Assembly: GCF_008253865.1 (NCBI RefSeq)
Contig: NZ_CP042331.1
Span: 2,542,001 to 2,606,000 of the forward strand
Reading direction: 5' to 3'
Source of the DNA: Bosea sp. F3-2
GTDB lineage: Bacteria > Pseudomonadota > Alphaproteobacteria > Rhizobiales > Beijerinckiaceae
DNA length: 64,000 bases
The first letter of the stretch is position 1. Every line of letters begins with the position of its first letter. Below the pieces are notes generated by a model that searched no databases, was not told where the DNA came from, and saw only the letters and a list, made by a program, of their open reading frames with translations. Positions 37,737 through 46,616 of the stretch are shown here, piece by piece. The translations under genes and the position numbers were made by a program.

Positions 37737-38454
37737 CGCGGAGCGCCCCCGTGACGGCGCCGGCGAGCGAGCCGACGATGATGAAGGCATAGCCGTCGAC
37801 CAGCTTGGCCGTGACCAGCGCGACGACGCCCGCGACGACCCAGGGCACCATGCCGCGCCGACCGCGCCAGAGAGGCACGATCATCGCGGCGAAGAAGATC
37901 GGCATCACGAGATCGATGCCGTAGCGGCGCGGATCGCTCACCAGCGCGCCGAGCATGTAGCCGCCGCCCGTCGCCACGACCCAGACCAGCCAGAGCGCGA
38001 GCCCCGCCCCCACGAGGACTCCGAGATCGCGCCCGCCCTCCGCCCGGTAGCGCGTGCCGATCAGCCAGTTGGCATCGGTGAAGAAGAACAGGTGAAAAGC
38101 GTTGAGCGTCTTGGGGTACTTCGCGAACCAGGGCTGGAGGGAAGCTCCCTGCAGCACCATGCGCGCATTGACCGTCGCCGTGACGACGGCGACGCCGACG
38201 ATGGCGCCCCAGCTCCATTCGGGGCGCCAGAGTTCCAGCGACACCAGCTGCGCGACGCCGGCATAGACGAAGGCGCTCATCGACAGGGTCTCGAGCAGGG
38301 AAAGCCCCTTCGCCGCCGCGGCCGCTCCAAAGGCGACGGCGAAGACGACGATGCCCGGCATCAGCACGGACACCTTGCGTATGCCCAGCATCATGCCGGC
38401 GCCGGTGATCGGCGCCTCGGGGACGGTCGGCTCGATGTTCTGATCTGGAGGCAT
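37723..38454 (-). CDS. azlC: AzlC-family permease
   Basis: A 243-residue membrane protein. It has the AzlC signature in the N-terminal third (GIVVFAVAFGAAAAAKGLS then SMSAFVYAGVAQLVSLELW) and VTATVNARMVLQGASLQPWF. The ATG at 38454 (MPPDQNIEP) is chosen; the upstream codons overlap low-complexity sequence. With azlD it should form a branched-chain amino acid exporter. The neighbouring branched-chain aminotransferase on the same strand is a suggestive metabolic partner. Confidence 0.9.
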   Translation of the reverse strand: MPPDQNIEPTVPEAPITGAGMMLGIRKVSVLMPGIVVFAVAFGAAAAAKGLSLLETLSMSAFVYAGVAQLVSLELWRPEWSWGAIVGVAVVTATVNARMVLQGASLQPWFAKYPKTLNAFHLFFFTDANWLIGTRYRAEGGRDLGVLVGAGLALWLVWVVATGGGYMLGALVSDPRRYGIDLVMPIFFAAMIVPLWRGRRGMVPWVVAGVVALVTAKLVDGYAFIIVGSLAGAVTGALRDDAA

Positions 38455-38565
38455 CGTCTTCCAGAAGGAGAAAGGCCCGGCGCCCGTCAATGCGCATCAC
38501 AGGCACGGCTGCATGAATGGCGCGCAGAACGCGACAGCCTGCAGCAGCACCAGTAGAGTCGAACG

Positions 38566-39180
38566 ATGCTCTGGCTCGATTCCGCCGACAGCGTAGCCCC
38601 TGCCCTCCCCGCCGTCTGGCTGATCCCGACGGGGGCGAGCCCGCACAACCTCGCGGAGCGCTCCAAGCTGAGGCGCGGAACGGCGCGGCATCTGCTGGCG
38701 CGACAGCTCGGCTGCGCCGAAGAGGATGTCGTCATAGCGCATGACCCCGCCGGACGACCGCTGCTCGCCCGGCCCGAGGCATCGGGGCTTCAGCTTTCGT
38801 TTGCGACGCGGGCCGGCATCGTCGCCGTCGCCATGGCACCGCGCCCCATCGGCGTCGATGTCGAGCGCATCGAGATGGAAGGCACCGTCCCTCTCGACGT
38901 GCTGCATCCGGACGAACGCGGGTTCCTTGATGCGGCGGCCAACGCCCTACGCCCCCTCGCCTTCGCGCGGATTTGGGCGGCGAAGGAGGCCTATGTAAAG
39001 GCGCTTGGCGTCGGCTTCCGACGAGCGCCGGAGAGCTTTGCGGTATCGCTCCTGTCGGAGATCGCCTTTCGCGTAACCGACCCGTCGCGCCCGACCGAAG
39101 CGAGCGGGCATCTGCGCATCATGAAAAACGGCGGCCAGGACATCCTGGCCGCCGCGGTGATCGTTCTGGATGAACCCTGA
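38566..39180 (+). CDS. 4'-phosphopantetheinyl transferase, Sfp-like
   Basis: A 204-residue enzyme of the Sfp/AcpT superfamily. Motifs are GRPLL, IGVDVERIE (Mg-binding Asp) and FARIWAAKEAYVKALGVGF (WxxKEAxxK). It transfers phosphopantetheine from CoA to a carrier-protein serine. At this length it is a single-chain Sfp type rather than the ~130-residue AcpS. No NRPS, PKS or other dedicated carrier protein is encoded in the window, so the partner is unknown. Confidence 0.88.
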   Translation: MLWLDSADSVAPALPAVWLIPTGASPHNLAERSKLRRGTARHLLARQLGCAEEDVVIAHDPAGRPLLARPEASGLQLSFATRAGIVAVAMAPRPIGVDVERIEMEGTVPLDVLHPDERGFLDAAANALRPLAFARIWAAKEAYVKALGVGFRRAPESFAVSLLSEIAFRVTDPSRPTEASGHLRIMKNGGQDILAAAVIVLDEP

Positions 39181-39183
39181 AGC

Positions 39184-39924
39184 TCAGCCCGGCTGGTCGA
39201 CCGGCTTGCGCTTCAGCACATAGCCGACGATGCAGACGAAGAGCGCGCCGATGACCGCCGCCGCATAGTGCGGCAGGTTTGCCGGGCCGATGCCGATGGG
39301 GCTGACATCCATCGGAACCGGCTTGACCCAGTCCGGCCAGTTCGCTTGCAGCCACTGCAGCACGGCAAGGTCGCCAAGGATCATTTCGGCCGCGATCCAG
39401 CCCAGCAGCGCGGCACCGAGCCAGACAAGGATCGGGAAGCGCTCGATGATCGAGGTGAGCAGCTGCGCTCCCATGATGATCAGCGGGATCGAGAGCAGCA
39501 GACCAAAGATGAAGAGCTCGGCATGCCCACGCGCCGCAGCCGCAATGGCGATGACGTTGTCGAGGCTCATCACCGCATCCGCGATGGCGATGGTACGCAC
39601 GGCCTTCCAGAGGCTTTCGCTCGCCTCGATGTTGCCGTGCGCCTCCTCCTCACCGACCGCGAGCTTGATCGCGATCCAGAACAGCAGGATGCCGCCGATC
39701 ACCTTCAAATAGGGCACGCCGAGCAGATAGGTCACGACCAGCGCGAAGATGATGCGCAGGCCGACGGCCGCGCCGGCGCCGAGCCAGATGCCGATCTTCT
39801 TGCGGTTCGCCGGCAGCGAACGGCAGGCGAGCGCGATCACGACTGCGTTGTCGCCGGAGAGCAGCAGATCGATCCAGATGATCTGCAGCAGCGATATCCA
39901 GAAGGCGGAGGAAGAAAAATCCAT
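39184..39924 (-). CDS. TerC-family membrane protein (paralogue 1)
   Basis: A 246-residue membrane protein with seven or so helices and the TerC signature WIDLLLSGDNAVVIALACRSLP (acidic residues in helix 1) and AIADAVMSLDNVIAIAAAARGH. TerC proteins are linked to metal-ion (manganese) export or tellurium resistance; bacterial YjbE-type members are poorly characterised. It is preceded 20 bp upstream by a second TerC gene on the same strand, so the pair is probably one operon from tandem duplication. Confidence 0.9.
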   Translation of the reverse strand: MDFSSSAFWISLLQIIWIDLLLSGDNAVVIALACRSLPANRKKIGIWLGAGAAVGLRIIFALVVTYLLGVPYLKVIGGILLFWIAIKLAVGEEEAHGNIEASESLWKAVRTIAIADAVMSLDNVIAIAAAARGHAELFIFGLLLSIPLIIMGAQLLTSIIERFPILVWLGAALLGWIAAEMILGDLAVLQWLQANWPDWVKPVPMDVSPIGIGPANLPHYAAAVIGALFVCIVGYVLKRKPVDQPG

Positions 39925-39944
39925 CGGTCAGTCTGCCCCTTTTG

Positions 39945-40649
39945 TCAGAGAGCCGGGTCGGGCCGGCGCGATTTGATGAAGTAGCCGAGACCGAGCACGA
40001 GCAGAGCGCACAGGATCGCGGCCGGATATTCAAGCTTGTGCAGCAGCTCCGCGCCGAACTGGCCGACCAGCCACGGATCGCTTTCGAACATCTCGCCCGC
40101 GACCCAGCCCAGCAGCGCCGCGCCGGCCCAGACGAGGATCGGGAAGCGGCTCAAGAGATTGGTGATGAGCGAGGCGCCGAGCACGATCAGCGGAATCGAG
40201 ATGATAAGGCCGGCGACCAGCAGCGGGATCGAGTCCTTGGCGACGGCGGCGATGGCCAGCACGTTGTCGAGGCTCATGACGATGTCGGCGATGGCGACCG
40301 TCTGCACGGCCCTCCAGAGCTTGCTGCTGGCGGCCACGGAGTTCTCGTCCTGCCCCTCGTCCTCGACGATCAGCTTTACCGCGATCCAGGTGAGCAGCGC
40401 CGCGCCGACGATGCGCAGGAAGGGCGCATTGAGCAGAGAGGCGATCAGTACCGTGAAGACCACGCGCAGCACGACGGCGACGCCGGCGCCGAGCGCGATG
40501 CCCTTGGTCCGCTGCGCCGGCGCCAGCGCACGGCAGGCGAGCGCGATCACGACCGCATTGTCGCCCGAGAGTACGATGTTGAGCGCGATGATCTCGGCCA
40601 GCTTGCCCCACGCCCGGGGATCGACGATGGAAATCGACGAAATATCCAT
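39945..40649 (-). CDS. TerC-family membrane protein (paralogue 2)
   Basis: A 234-residue paralogue of the next gene, sharing the SGDNAVVIALACR and IADIVMSLDNVLAIAAVA motifs and the LPILVWAGAALLGWVAGEM region. The ATG at 40649 (MDISSISIVDPRAWG) is chosen; a longer start would add an improbable basic extension. It is the promoter-proximal gene of the pair. About 90 bp upstream lies a CGGCCG hairpin. I could not identify a manganese riboswitch (yybP-ykoY type) in the leader. Confidence 0.9.
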   Translation of the reverse strand: MDISSISIVDPRAWGKLAEIIALNIVLSGDNAVVIALACRALAPAQRTKGIALGAGVAVVLRVVFTVLIASLLNAPFLRIVGAALLTWIAVKLIVEDEGQDENSVAASSKLWRAVQTVAIADIVMSLDNVLAIAAVAKDSIPLLVAGLIISIPLIVLGASLITNLLSRFPILVWAGAALLGWVAGEMFESDPWLVGQFGAELLHKLEYPAAILCALLVLGLGYFIKSRRPDPAL

Positions 40650-40738
40650 GAGCTCAAACCCGTTCCCAGCCACATGATCCCGGCCGAAGCGGCCGGGGCC
40701 CATACTGTTTCAACCAGGCGCCCCTGTTCGTCACCCGG

Positions 40739-41815
40739 TCAGAGAGCTTGTTCAACAGCCTTACCGGCCGCTTCCGTGCCCAGCGAGCCACCGAGATCGC
40801 GCGTGCGAGTGCGGGCATCGCCCAGCGCCCGCTCGATCGCGGCCTCGATGCCCTTGGCGGCATCGTGCTCGCCGAGATGGTCGAGCATCATCGCGCCGGA
40901 CCAGATCATGCCGACCGGGTTGGCGATGCCCTGCCCCGCGATATCCGGCGCCGAGCCGTGGACCGGCTCGAACAGAGAGGGATGATCGCCCGTCGGGTTG
41001 ATGTTGCCGGAAGGCGCGATGCCGATCGTGCCCGTGCAGGCCGGGCCGAGATCGGAGAGGATGTCGCCGAAGAGGTTGGAGGCGACGACCACGTCGAAGC
41101 GATCGGGATTGAGCACGAAATGCGCGGTCAGGATATCGATATGGTATTGGTCGACCGCGACACCCAGGTAGTTCTTCGCCATCTCCTTCACCCGCTCGTC
41201 CCAGTAGGGCATGGTGATCGAGATGCCGTTCGACTTGGTGGCCGAGGTCAGCTTCTTGCGCGGACGGCGCTGCGCCAGCTCGAAGGCGTATTTCAGCACG
41301 CGGTCGACGCCGACGCGGCTCATCACCGTCTCCTGGATGACGATCTCGCGCTCGGTGCCGGCATACATGCGGCCGCCGACCGAGGAATACTCGCCCTCGG
41401 TGTTCTCGCGCACGACGAAGAAGTCGATATCACCCGGCTTGCGGTTGGCCAGCGGGCCGGGCACGCCCGGCATCAACCGGACGGGGCGCAGGTTGACGTA
41501 CTGGTCGAATTCGCGCCGGAACAGCAGCAGCGAGCCCCAGAGCGAGATGTGGTCTGGCACCTGCGCCGGCATGCCGACGGCGCCGAAGTAGATCGCGTCG
41601 TGGCCGCCGATCTTTTCCTTCCAATCGTCCGGCAGCATCTTGCCGTGCTTGGCGTAGTAATCGCAGGAGGAGAAATCGAACGCGTCGAGACGCAGCTCGA
41701 AGCCGAACTTCTTGGAAGCGGCCTCCAGCACGCGCAGGCCCTCGGGCATGACTTCCTTGCCGATGCCATCACCGGGGATGACGGCGATACGATAGACGCG
41801 ATTGGTCCCGGTCAT
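40739..41815 (-). CDS. ttuC: Tartrate dehydrogenase/decarboxylase-like beta-decarboxylating dehydrogenase
   Basis: A 358-residue member of the isopropylmalate/isocitrate/tartrate dehydrogenase family. IAVIPGDGIGKEVMPEGLRVL is the N-terminal core. RENTEGEYSSVGGRMY is the substrate and metal region, and FDVVVASNLFGDILSDLGP, GIAPSGNI and FEPVHGSAPDIAGQGIANP complete the active site. The overall pattern (FDFSSCDYY, WGSLLLFR) is closer to tartrate dehydrogenase than to LeuB. The start ATG at 41815 overlaps the dehalogenase stop as ATGA, so they form a coupled operon. Confidence 0.85.
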   Translation of the reverse strand: MTGTNRVYRIAVIPGDGIGKEVMPEGLRVLEAASKKFGFELRLDAFDFSSCDYYAKHGKMLPDDWKEKIGGHDAIYFGAVGMPAQVPDHISLWGSLLLFRREFDQYVNLRPVRLMPGVPGPLANRKPGDIDFFVVRENTEGEYSSVGGRMYAGTEREIVIQETVMSRVGVDRVLKYAFELAQRRPRKKLTSATKSNGISITMPYWDERVKEMAKNYLGVAVDQYHIDILTAHFVLNPDRFDVVVASNLFGDILSDLGPACTGTIGIAPSGNINPTGDHPSLFEPVHGSAPDIAGQGIANPVGMIWSGAMMLDHLGEHDAAKGIEAAIERALGDARTRTRDLGGSLGTEAAGKAVEQAL

Positions 41816-42723
41816 GATGCTGCTCCGAAGAAGGCCTTGAATTCCGCGGCGACGAGGTCGGGGACCTCTTCCGCGAGGTAATGCCCGCCCGGGAGGGCGT
41901 GGCCACGCACATCCTGCGCACGCTCGCGCCACAAGGCCAGAGGGTCGAAGCATTTCCCGATGATGCCGTTGGCGCCCCAGAGCGCGAGCAGCGGCTGTGC
42001 CAGCTTGCGGCCGTCATCCTCATCGTCATGGCGGATGTCGATGGTGGCGGCGGCGCGATAATCCTCACAAGAGCCGTGGATCGTCGCCGGATCGGCGAAG
42101 CAGCGCAGATAGTGGGCGAGCGCCTCCGGCGCGAAGGGCGTCATTCCGGCCGAACCCGAGCCGCACTTCTTGCGCCAATAGGCTTCCGGGTCCGCCCCGA
42201 TCATCCGCTCCGGGAAGGGCGCGGGCTGGATCAGGAAGAACCAGTGCCAATAGGCGCGGGCGAAGGCGTCCGTGGTGTGGGCGTACATCTCGCGCGTCGG
42301 CGCAATGTCGAGCGTGGCGAGGCGGATGACGCGCTCGGCATGGTCGAGCGCGAGGCGATGCGTGACCCGCGCCCCGCGATCATGGGCACCGACGAAGAAG
42401 CGCTCATGACCGAGCACCGTCATCACCTCAGCCATGTCCTGCGCCATGGCGCGCTTGGAATAAGGGGCGTGCTCGGCGTCGGTCGCCGGCTTCTCACTGT
42501 CGCCATAGCCGCGCAGGTCGGCGCAGACGAGGGTGAAGTCGCCCTTCAGGCGCTCCGCCACCTTGTGCCAGAGCACATGGGTCTGCGGGTAGCCGTGCAG
42601 CAGCAGGAGCGGCGGCCCCTCCCCGCCCGTACGCACGCGGATGCGCGCACTCGACGTCTGAACGTCGAGCAGGCGAAAACCGGGGAACAGATTGTCCGTG
42701 ACGGGACGTTCGGTGAGGTTCAT
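41812..42723 (-). CDS. Haloacetate (fluoroacetate) dehalogenase-type alpha/beta hydrolase
   Basis: A 303-residue alpha/beta hydrolase with the full active-site set of fluoroacetate dehalogenases: nucleophile Asp115 with Arg116 and Arg119 in AHDRGARVTHR (carboxylate binding), acid Asp139, His160-Trp161 in YWHWFF and Tyr222 in CEDYRA (halide pocket), and catalytic His281 in PGGHYL. The spacing follows the characterised Rhodopseudomonas enzyme closely. Epoxide hydrolases share the fold but not this combination. It hydrolyses haloacetate to glycolate plus halide if the inference is right. The ATG at 42723 is chosen. It is coupled to the tartrate dehydrogenase gene downstream. Confidence 0.85.
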   Translation of the reverse strand: MNLTERPVTDNLFPGFRLLDVQTSSARIRVRTGGEGPPLLLLHGYPQTHVLWHKVAERLKGDFTLVCADLRGYGDSEKPATDAEHAPYSKRAMAQDMAEVMTVLGHERFFVGAHDRGARVTHRLALDHAERVIRLATLDIAPTREMYAHTTDAFARAYWHWFFLIQPAPFPERMIGADPEAYWRKKCGSGSAGMTPFAPEALAHYLRCFADPATIHGSCEDYRAAATIDIRHDDEDDGRKLAQPLLALWGANGIIGKCFDPLALWRERAQDVRGHALPGGHYLAEEVPDLVAAEFKAFFGAAS

Positions 42724-42854
42724 AGGACCGGAGCAATGCAAGAATGCGCCAGCCGATACCCTGAATGCTCAGGGATTTCTTTGGCGGATTATTACATAAT
42801 CCTGATCAATGGTGAGAGGCCGCTTCTCACCGAGGAATGTGGCCGAGCCAACCC

Positions 42855-42946
42855 GTCATGCTCGCCCTTGTGGCGAGCATCCCCGTCTTGAACACAGCAT
42901 TGCATCGATGAAGACGTGGATGGTTGGGACAAGCCCGACCATGACG
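42855..42946. repeat. Double-hairpin intergenic repeat
   Basis: Starts CGTCATGCTCGCCCTTGTGG with GGCGAGCAT hairpin sequence and ends GGTTGGGACAAGCCCGACC and ATGACG. It is related in layout to 8871-8949. It lies after pheT and before the dehalogenase gene, in the 233-bp gap between two minus-strand operons. Confidence 0.65.
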
Positions 42947-42956
42947 AAAAGCAGGA

Positions 42957-45380
42957 TCAGCCCCTGAGCGTCGCGCCGTAGCGCTTGCCGATCTCAGCGA
43001 CGATCTTCGCGCCGACCGCCTCGATCTCCGCCTCGGTCAGGGTCTTTTCGGTCGGCTGCAGCGTCACGGCGAGCGCGACCGACTTCTTGTCGGCCTCGAC
43101 ACCCTGCCCCTCATAGAGATCGAAGACGCCGACATTCGCGATCAGAGCCCGATCGGCGCCCTGCGCGGTCTTGGCCATGTCACCGGCCGCCACGGCCTTG
43201 TCGACGATGAAAGCGAAGTCGCGCGTCACCGGCTGGAAATCGGAGAGCGCGAGCTTCGGCTTGACCTTGGTCGGCTTGTACTTGGGCAGCGGCAGCGCAT
43301 CGAGATGGATCTCGAAGGCGACCAGCGGCCCCTTGACGTCGAGCGCCTTGAGGATGCGCGGATGGACCTCGCCGAAGGCACCGACGATGCCCTTCGGGCC
43401 GAACTGGAGCGTGGCCGAGCGGCCGGGATGGGCCCAGGCCGGGCCGCCCGCAACGATCTGCAAGCCACCGGTCGGGATGCCGAGGCTGGAGAGCAGGCCG
43501 AGGACATCGGCCTTGGCGTCAAAGACGTCGACGGCCTTGGCGCCGCCATCCCAATGACGGCCGACGCCATCGAGGCGCGCGGTGCCGCGGCGCAGCCCGG
43601 TCGCAGCGATGAGCTGCCCTTCCGGCTCGTCGCTCTTGAAGACCTGACCGACCTCGAACAGGGCGACATCGGGGAAACCGCGGTCGGCATTAGCCTGCGC
43701 CGCCTGGATCAGGCCCGGCAGCAGCGAAGGCCGCATATCGGAGAGATCGGCGGCGATCGGGTTGGCGAGCGCGAGCTTGGGCGAGCCGCCGCCGAAGAGC
43801 TTGGCCTGATCATGCGAGATGAAGGACCAGGTCACGGCCTCAACCAGCCCACGGCTGGCAAGCGTCCGCTTGGCGATCCGCGTGCGCTTCTGCAGCACGG
43901 TGAGGACCGGCTTGACGACCTCGCCCTTGATGCGCGGCAGCGGCGTCGAGGCGACGCGATCGAGACCGGCGATCCGGACGATCTCCTCGACGAGATCGGC
44001 CTTGCCGCCGACATCGGCACGCCAGGACGGCGGCGCAACCTTGACCCGGTCGCCGGTGCCCGAGACATGGAAGCCGAGCGAGGTCAGCGCCAGCTTCATC
44101 TCGACCTGCGGCAGATCCAGCCCGGTCAGGCGCTTGACCTCGGACCAGGGGAAGTCGATCGCGCCGGGGCTATCCGGCAGCTCGCCGACGAACTCGATCT
44201 CCGAAGCCTCGCCGCCGCAGAGCTCAATGACCATCTCCGTGGCGAGATCGAGGCCCGGCCGGGTGAAGTCGGGGTCGACGCCGCGCTCGAAACGATAGCG
44301 CGCATCGGAATTGATGCCGAGCGCGCGGCCTGAGCGAGCGATGTTGAGCGGGTCCCAGAGCGCGCTCTCGATCAGGACGTCGGTGGTCGTTTCGCTGCTG
44401 CCCGAGGCCTCGCCGCCCATGATGCCGGCGAGCGACTCGACGTTGTGCTCGTCGGCGATGACGACCTGCTCGTCGGTGAGCGTATAGGTCTTGCCGTCGA
44501 GGGCGAGAATGGACTCGCCCGCCTTGGCGCGACGCACAGTGAGGTTGCCCTTCACCTTGGCTGCATCGAACACGTGGAGCGGCCGGTTACGGTCGAGCGT
44601 CATGAAATTGGTGATGTCGACGAGCGCATTGATCGGGCGCAGGCCAACGGCGCGCAGCCGCGCCTGCAGCCAATCCGGCGACGGGCCGTTCTTGACCCCG
44701 CGCACGAGACGTAGCGCGAAGGCCGGGCAGAGCTTGCGGTCCTCATCAGTGAAGTCGAGCGTGACCTTGACCGGGCACGGGAAAGAGCCGCGCACCGGCT
44801 GGACCGGGTGCGACTTGAGTTTGCCGAGGCCGGCGGCCGCGAGATCGCGGGCGATGCCGGCGACCCCGAGCGCATCGGCGCGGTTCGGCGTCACCGCGAT
44901 CTCGATCACGGCGTCATCGAGCCCGGCATAGGTCGCGTAGGACTGGCCGACCGGCGCGTCGGCCGGTAGTTCGATGATACCGTCATGATCCTCGGAGAGT
45001 TCGAGCTCGGCTTCCGAGACCAGCATGCCGTTCGACTCGATGCCGCGGATCACGCCCTTGCCCAGCGTGATCTTCTTGCCGGGGATGTAGCTGCCCGGTG
45101 GCGAGAACACGCCCTTCATGCCGGTGCGGGCGTTGGGCGCGCCGCAGACGACCTGGACGGGCTCGCCGGTGCCGGTGTCGACCATGCAAACGCGCAGGCG
45201 ATCCGCGTTCGGGTGCTGCTTCGCCTCGATGACATAGGCGATGGTGAAGGCCGAGAGCGCGGCGGCGCGATCCTCGATCGCCTCGACCTCGAGGCCGATG
45301 CGGGTCAGGGTTTCGGCGATCTCGGCGACGGAGGCGTCGGTGTCGAGGTGCTCTTTGAGCCAGGAAGTCGTGAATTTCAT
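42957..45380 (-). CDS. pheT: Phenylalanyl-tRNA synthetase beta subunit
   Basis: An 807-residue PheT. It starts MKFTTSWLKEHLDTDASVAE, with the N-terminal tRNA-binding (EMAP-like) domain (VVCGAPNARTGMKGVFSPPG), the B3/B4 region (ALVDITNFMTLDRNRPLHVFDA), B5 and the C-terminal ferredoxin-like anticodon-binding domain (PVTRDFAFIVDKAV). The length is normal. It works as an alpha2-beta2 enzyme with PheS. In most bacteria pheS and pheT are adjacent; here a glycosyltransferase gene lies between them, with 26 bp to the pheT start. Confidence 0.96.
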   Translation of the reverse strand: MKFTTSWLKEHLDTDASVAEIAETLTRIGLEVEAIEDRAAALSAFTIAYVIEAKQHPNADRLRVCMVDTGTGEPVQVVCGAPNARTGMKGVFSPPGSYIPGKKITLGKGVIRGIESNGMLVSEAELELSEDHDGIIELPADAPVGQSYATYAGLDDAVIEIAVTPNRADALGVAGIARDLAAAGLGKLKSHPVQPVRGSFPCPVKVTLDFTDEDRKLCPAFALRLVRGVKNGPSPDWLQARLRAVGLRPINALVDITNFMTLDRNRPLHVFDAAKVKGNLTVRRAKAGESILALDGKTYTLTDEQVVIADEHNVESLAGIMGGEASGSSETTTDVLIESALWDPLNIARSGRALGINSDARYRFERGVDPDFTRPGLDLATEMVIELCGGEASEIEFVGELPDSPGAIDFPWSEVKRLTGLDLPQVEMKLALTSLGFHVSGTGDRVKVAPPSWRADVGGKADLVEEIVRIAGLDRVASTPLPRIKGEVVKPVLTVLQKRTRIAKRTLASRGLVEAVTWSFISHDQAKLFGGGSPKLALANPIAADLSDMRPSLLPGLIQAAQANADRGFPDVALFEVGQVFKSDEPEGQLIAATGLRRGTARLDGVGRHWDGGAKAVDVFDAKADVLGLLSSLGIPTGGLQIVAGGPAWAHPGRSATLQFGPKGIVGAFGEVHPRILKALDVKGPLVAFEIHLDALPLPKYKPTKVKPKLALSDFQPVTRDFAFIVDKAVAAGDMAKTAQGADRALIANVGVFDLYEGQGVEADKKSVALAVTLQPTEKTLTEAEIEAVGAKIVAEIGKRYGATLRG

Positions 45381-45406
45381 CGCGCTATCGGGTCAGTATC
45401 TTCGGA

Positions 45407-46588
45407 TCAGTCGGAAATCTTCGCGTTCGCCGCCGAAAGCGTCGGGGTCGTATCGTTGAGCTCGTTGGCGCCGTCAGTGCGGATCTTCATCGCGTTGCCG
45501 CGCCAGCTCACCTCGCCACCGACGAAGGCATAGGCCCAGACGCCGGGGAAGGCGATGTCGCGCGCCAGCATGGCGATGGGCGCGCGCCAATTCAGGAACC
45601 AGCCGACGCCGGCAGAGAGAACGATATCGCCGGCATACCAGAGCAGCAGCACCGACAGCGGCGCCGCCCAGAACGGCTTGCCCACAGCCGAGGCGCCGAA
45701 AGCTGCCAGAACGGCGGCAAGGAACGGCGTGGAGAGGATCTCCAGCATGAAGAACGGCAGGAAGGTGACGCGCCTGAGCCGCGCCCAGCGGAACTGGCGC
45801 TGCACCGCATCCGCCAGGCGGCGCGGCCCGAGCGGCTGCTCGAAGGGCTGGCCGACAAGATGGACATGCCGGCCGGCCCCGCGCACGAGCTTGGTGGCGG
45901 CGGCATCCTCCGCGATCTCCTGCCCGAGCGCGGCGATGCCGCCATTCGCATCGAGGAAGGGCTTGTTCCAGAGCATCGACTTGCCCTGCGCGAAGCCGAG
46001 CCCCAGCGCCTCGCTGACATATTGCCAGCGCGCCTGGAAGGCGTTGAGGAAGGCGCATTCCACCTCGGCGCCGAAGCTCTGGGGCCGGGAGCCGGCCGGC
46101 GTCGAGCAGACCAGGCCGGTATCGGACTGCCAGGCCGCGAGCATGCGCTGGATATAGTCCTTCGGCATCAGAACATTGGAATCGGCGAGGATGACCCAAT
46201 CGGTCGTCGCCTCCTCCCAGCCGCGGACGCAGTTGTTGAGCTTGGGATTGGCGCTGACGGCGACGTCGCCGACGATCAGCCGGACCTTCTCGGTACCGTA
46301 GATGCCGATCAGTTCCTCGATCAGCGGGATGATCGGGTCGTGGGCATCGGCGACGCAGAAGATCGTGCTGTAGCGGGGATAGTCGAGTTCAAGCCCAGAG
46401 ATCGCCGTCTCGCGACTGAAAGCCTCGATGCCGCGCACCGGCCTGACGATCGTGACCGGCGGCAGTTCGTCGAGCAAGGCGGAGCGCTGCATGGGCCGGC
46501 GCAGCCGCCAGAGCGCGATCGCCTGGCTCGCCAGGTTGGTCGCGCTCAACAGCCCGGCAAACAGCGCTGCCCAGCCCGCAGGCGTCAT
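45407..46588 (-). CDS. Ceramide glucosyltransferase-like (GT21) membrane glycosyltransferase
   Basis: A 393-residue membrane glycosyltransferase. An N-terminal helix is followed by a GT2/GT21 catalytic domain: VTIVRPVRGIEAFSRE, TTDWVILADSNVLMPKDY (D-x-N), a later Asp in QEIAEDAAATKLV, and the RQFRWARLRR motif (R/QxxRW type). Two or more C-terminal helices (FLAAVLAAFGASAV, VLLLWYAGDIVLSAGVGWFL) complete it. GT21 enzymes glucosylate ceramide; bacterial relatives act on sphingolipids or hopanoids. It lies between pheS and pheT with 28- and 26-bp gaps, so it is probably co-transcribed with them. Confidence 0.85.
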   Translation of the reverse strand: MTPAGWAALFAGLLSATNLASQAIALWRLRRPMQRSALLDELPPVTIVRPVRGIEAFSRETAISGLELDYPRYSTIFCVADAHDPIIPLIEELIGIYGTEKVRLIVGDVAVSANPKLNNCVRGWEEATTDWVILADSNVLMPKDYIQRMLAAWQSDTGLVCSTPAGSRPQSFGAEVECAFLNAFQARWQYVSEALGLGFAQGKSMLWNKPFLDANGGIAALGQEIAEDAAATKLVRGAGRHVHLVGQPFEQPLGPRRLADAVQRQFRWARLRRVTFLPFFMLEILSTPFLAAVLAAFGASAVGKPFWAAPLSVLLLWYAGDIVLSAGVGWFLNWRAPIAMLARDIAFPGVWAYAFVGGEVSWRGNAMKIRTDGANELNDTTPTLSAANAKISD

Positions 46589-46616
46589 CGCGCTCTCCCC
46601 TGCCCGGTTCGCAGCA

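Noticed and set aside
40650..40738. Manganese (yybP-ykoY) riboswitch upstream of the TerC genes
   Set aside because: The leader is under 90 bp and the conserved loop sequences of that riboswitch are not visible.
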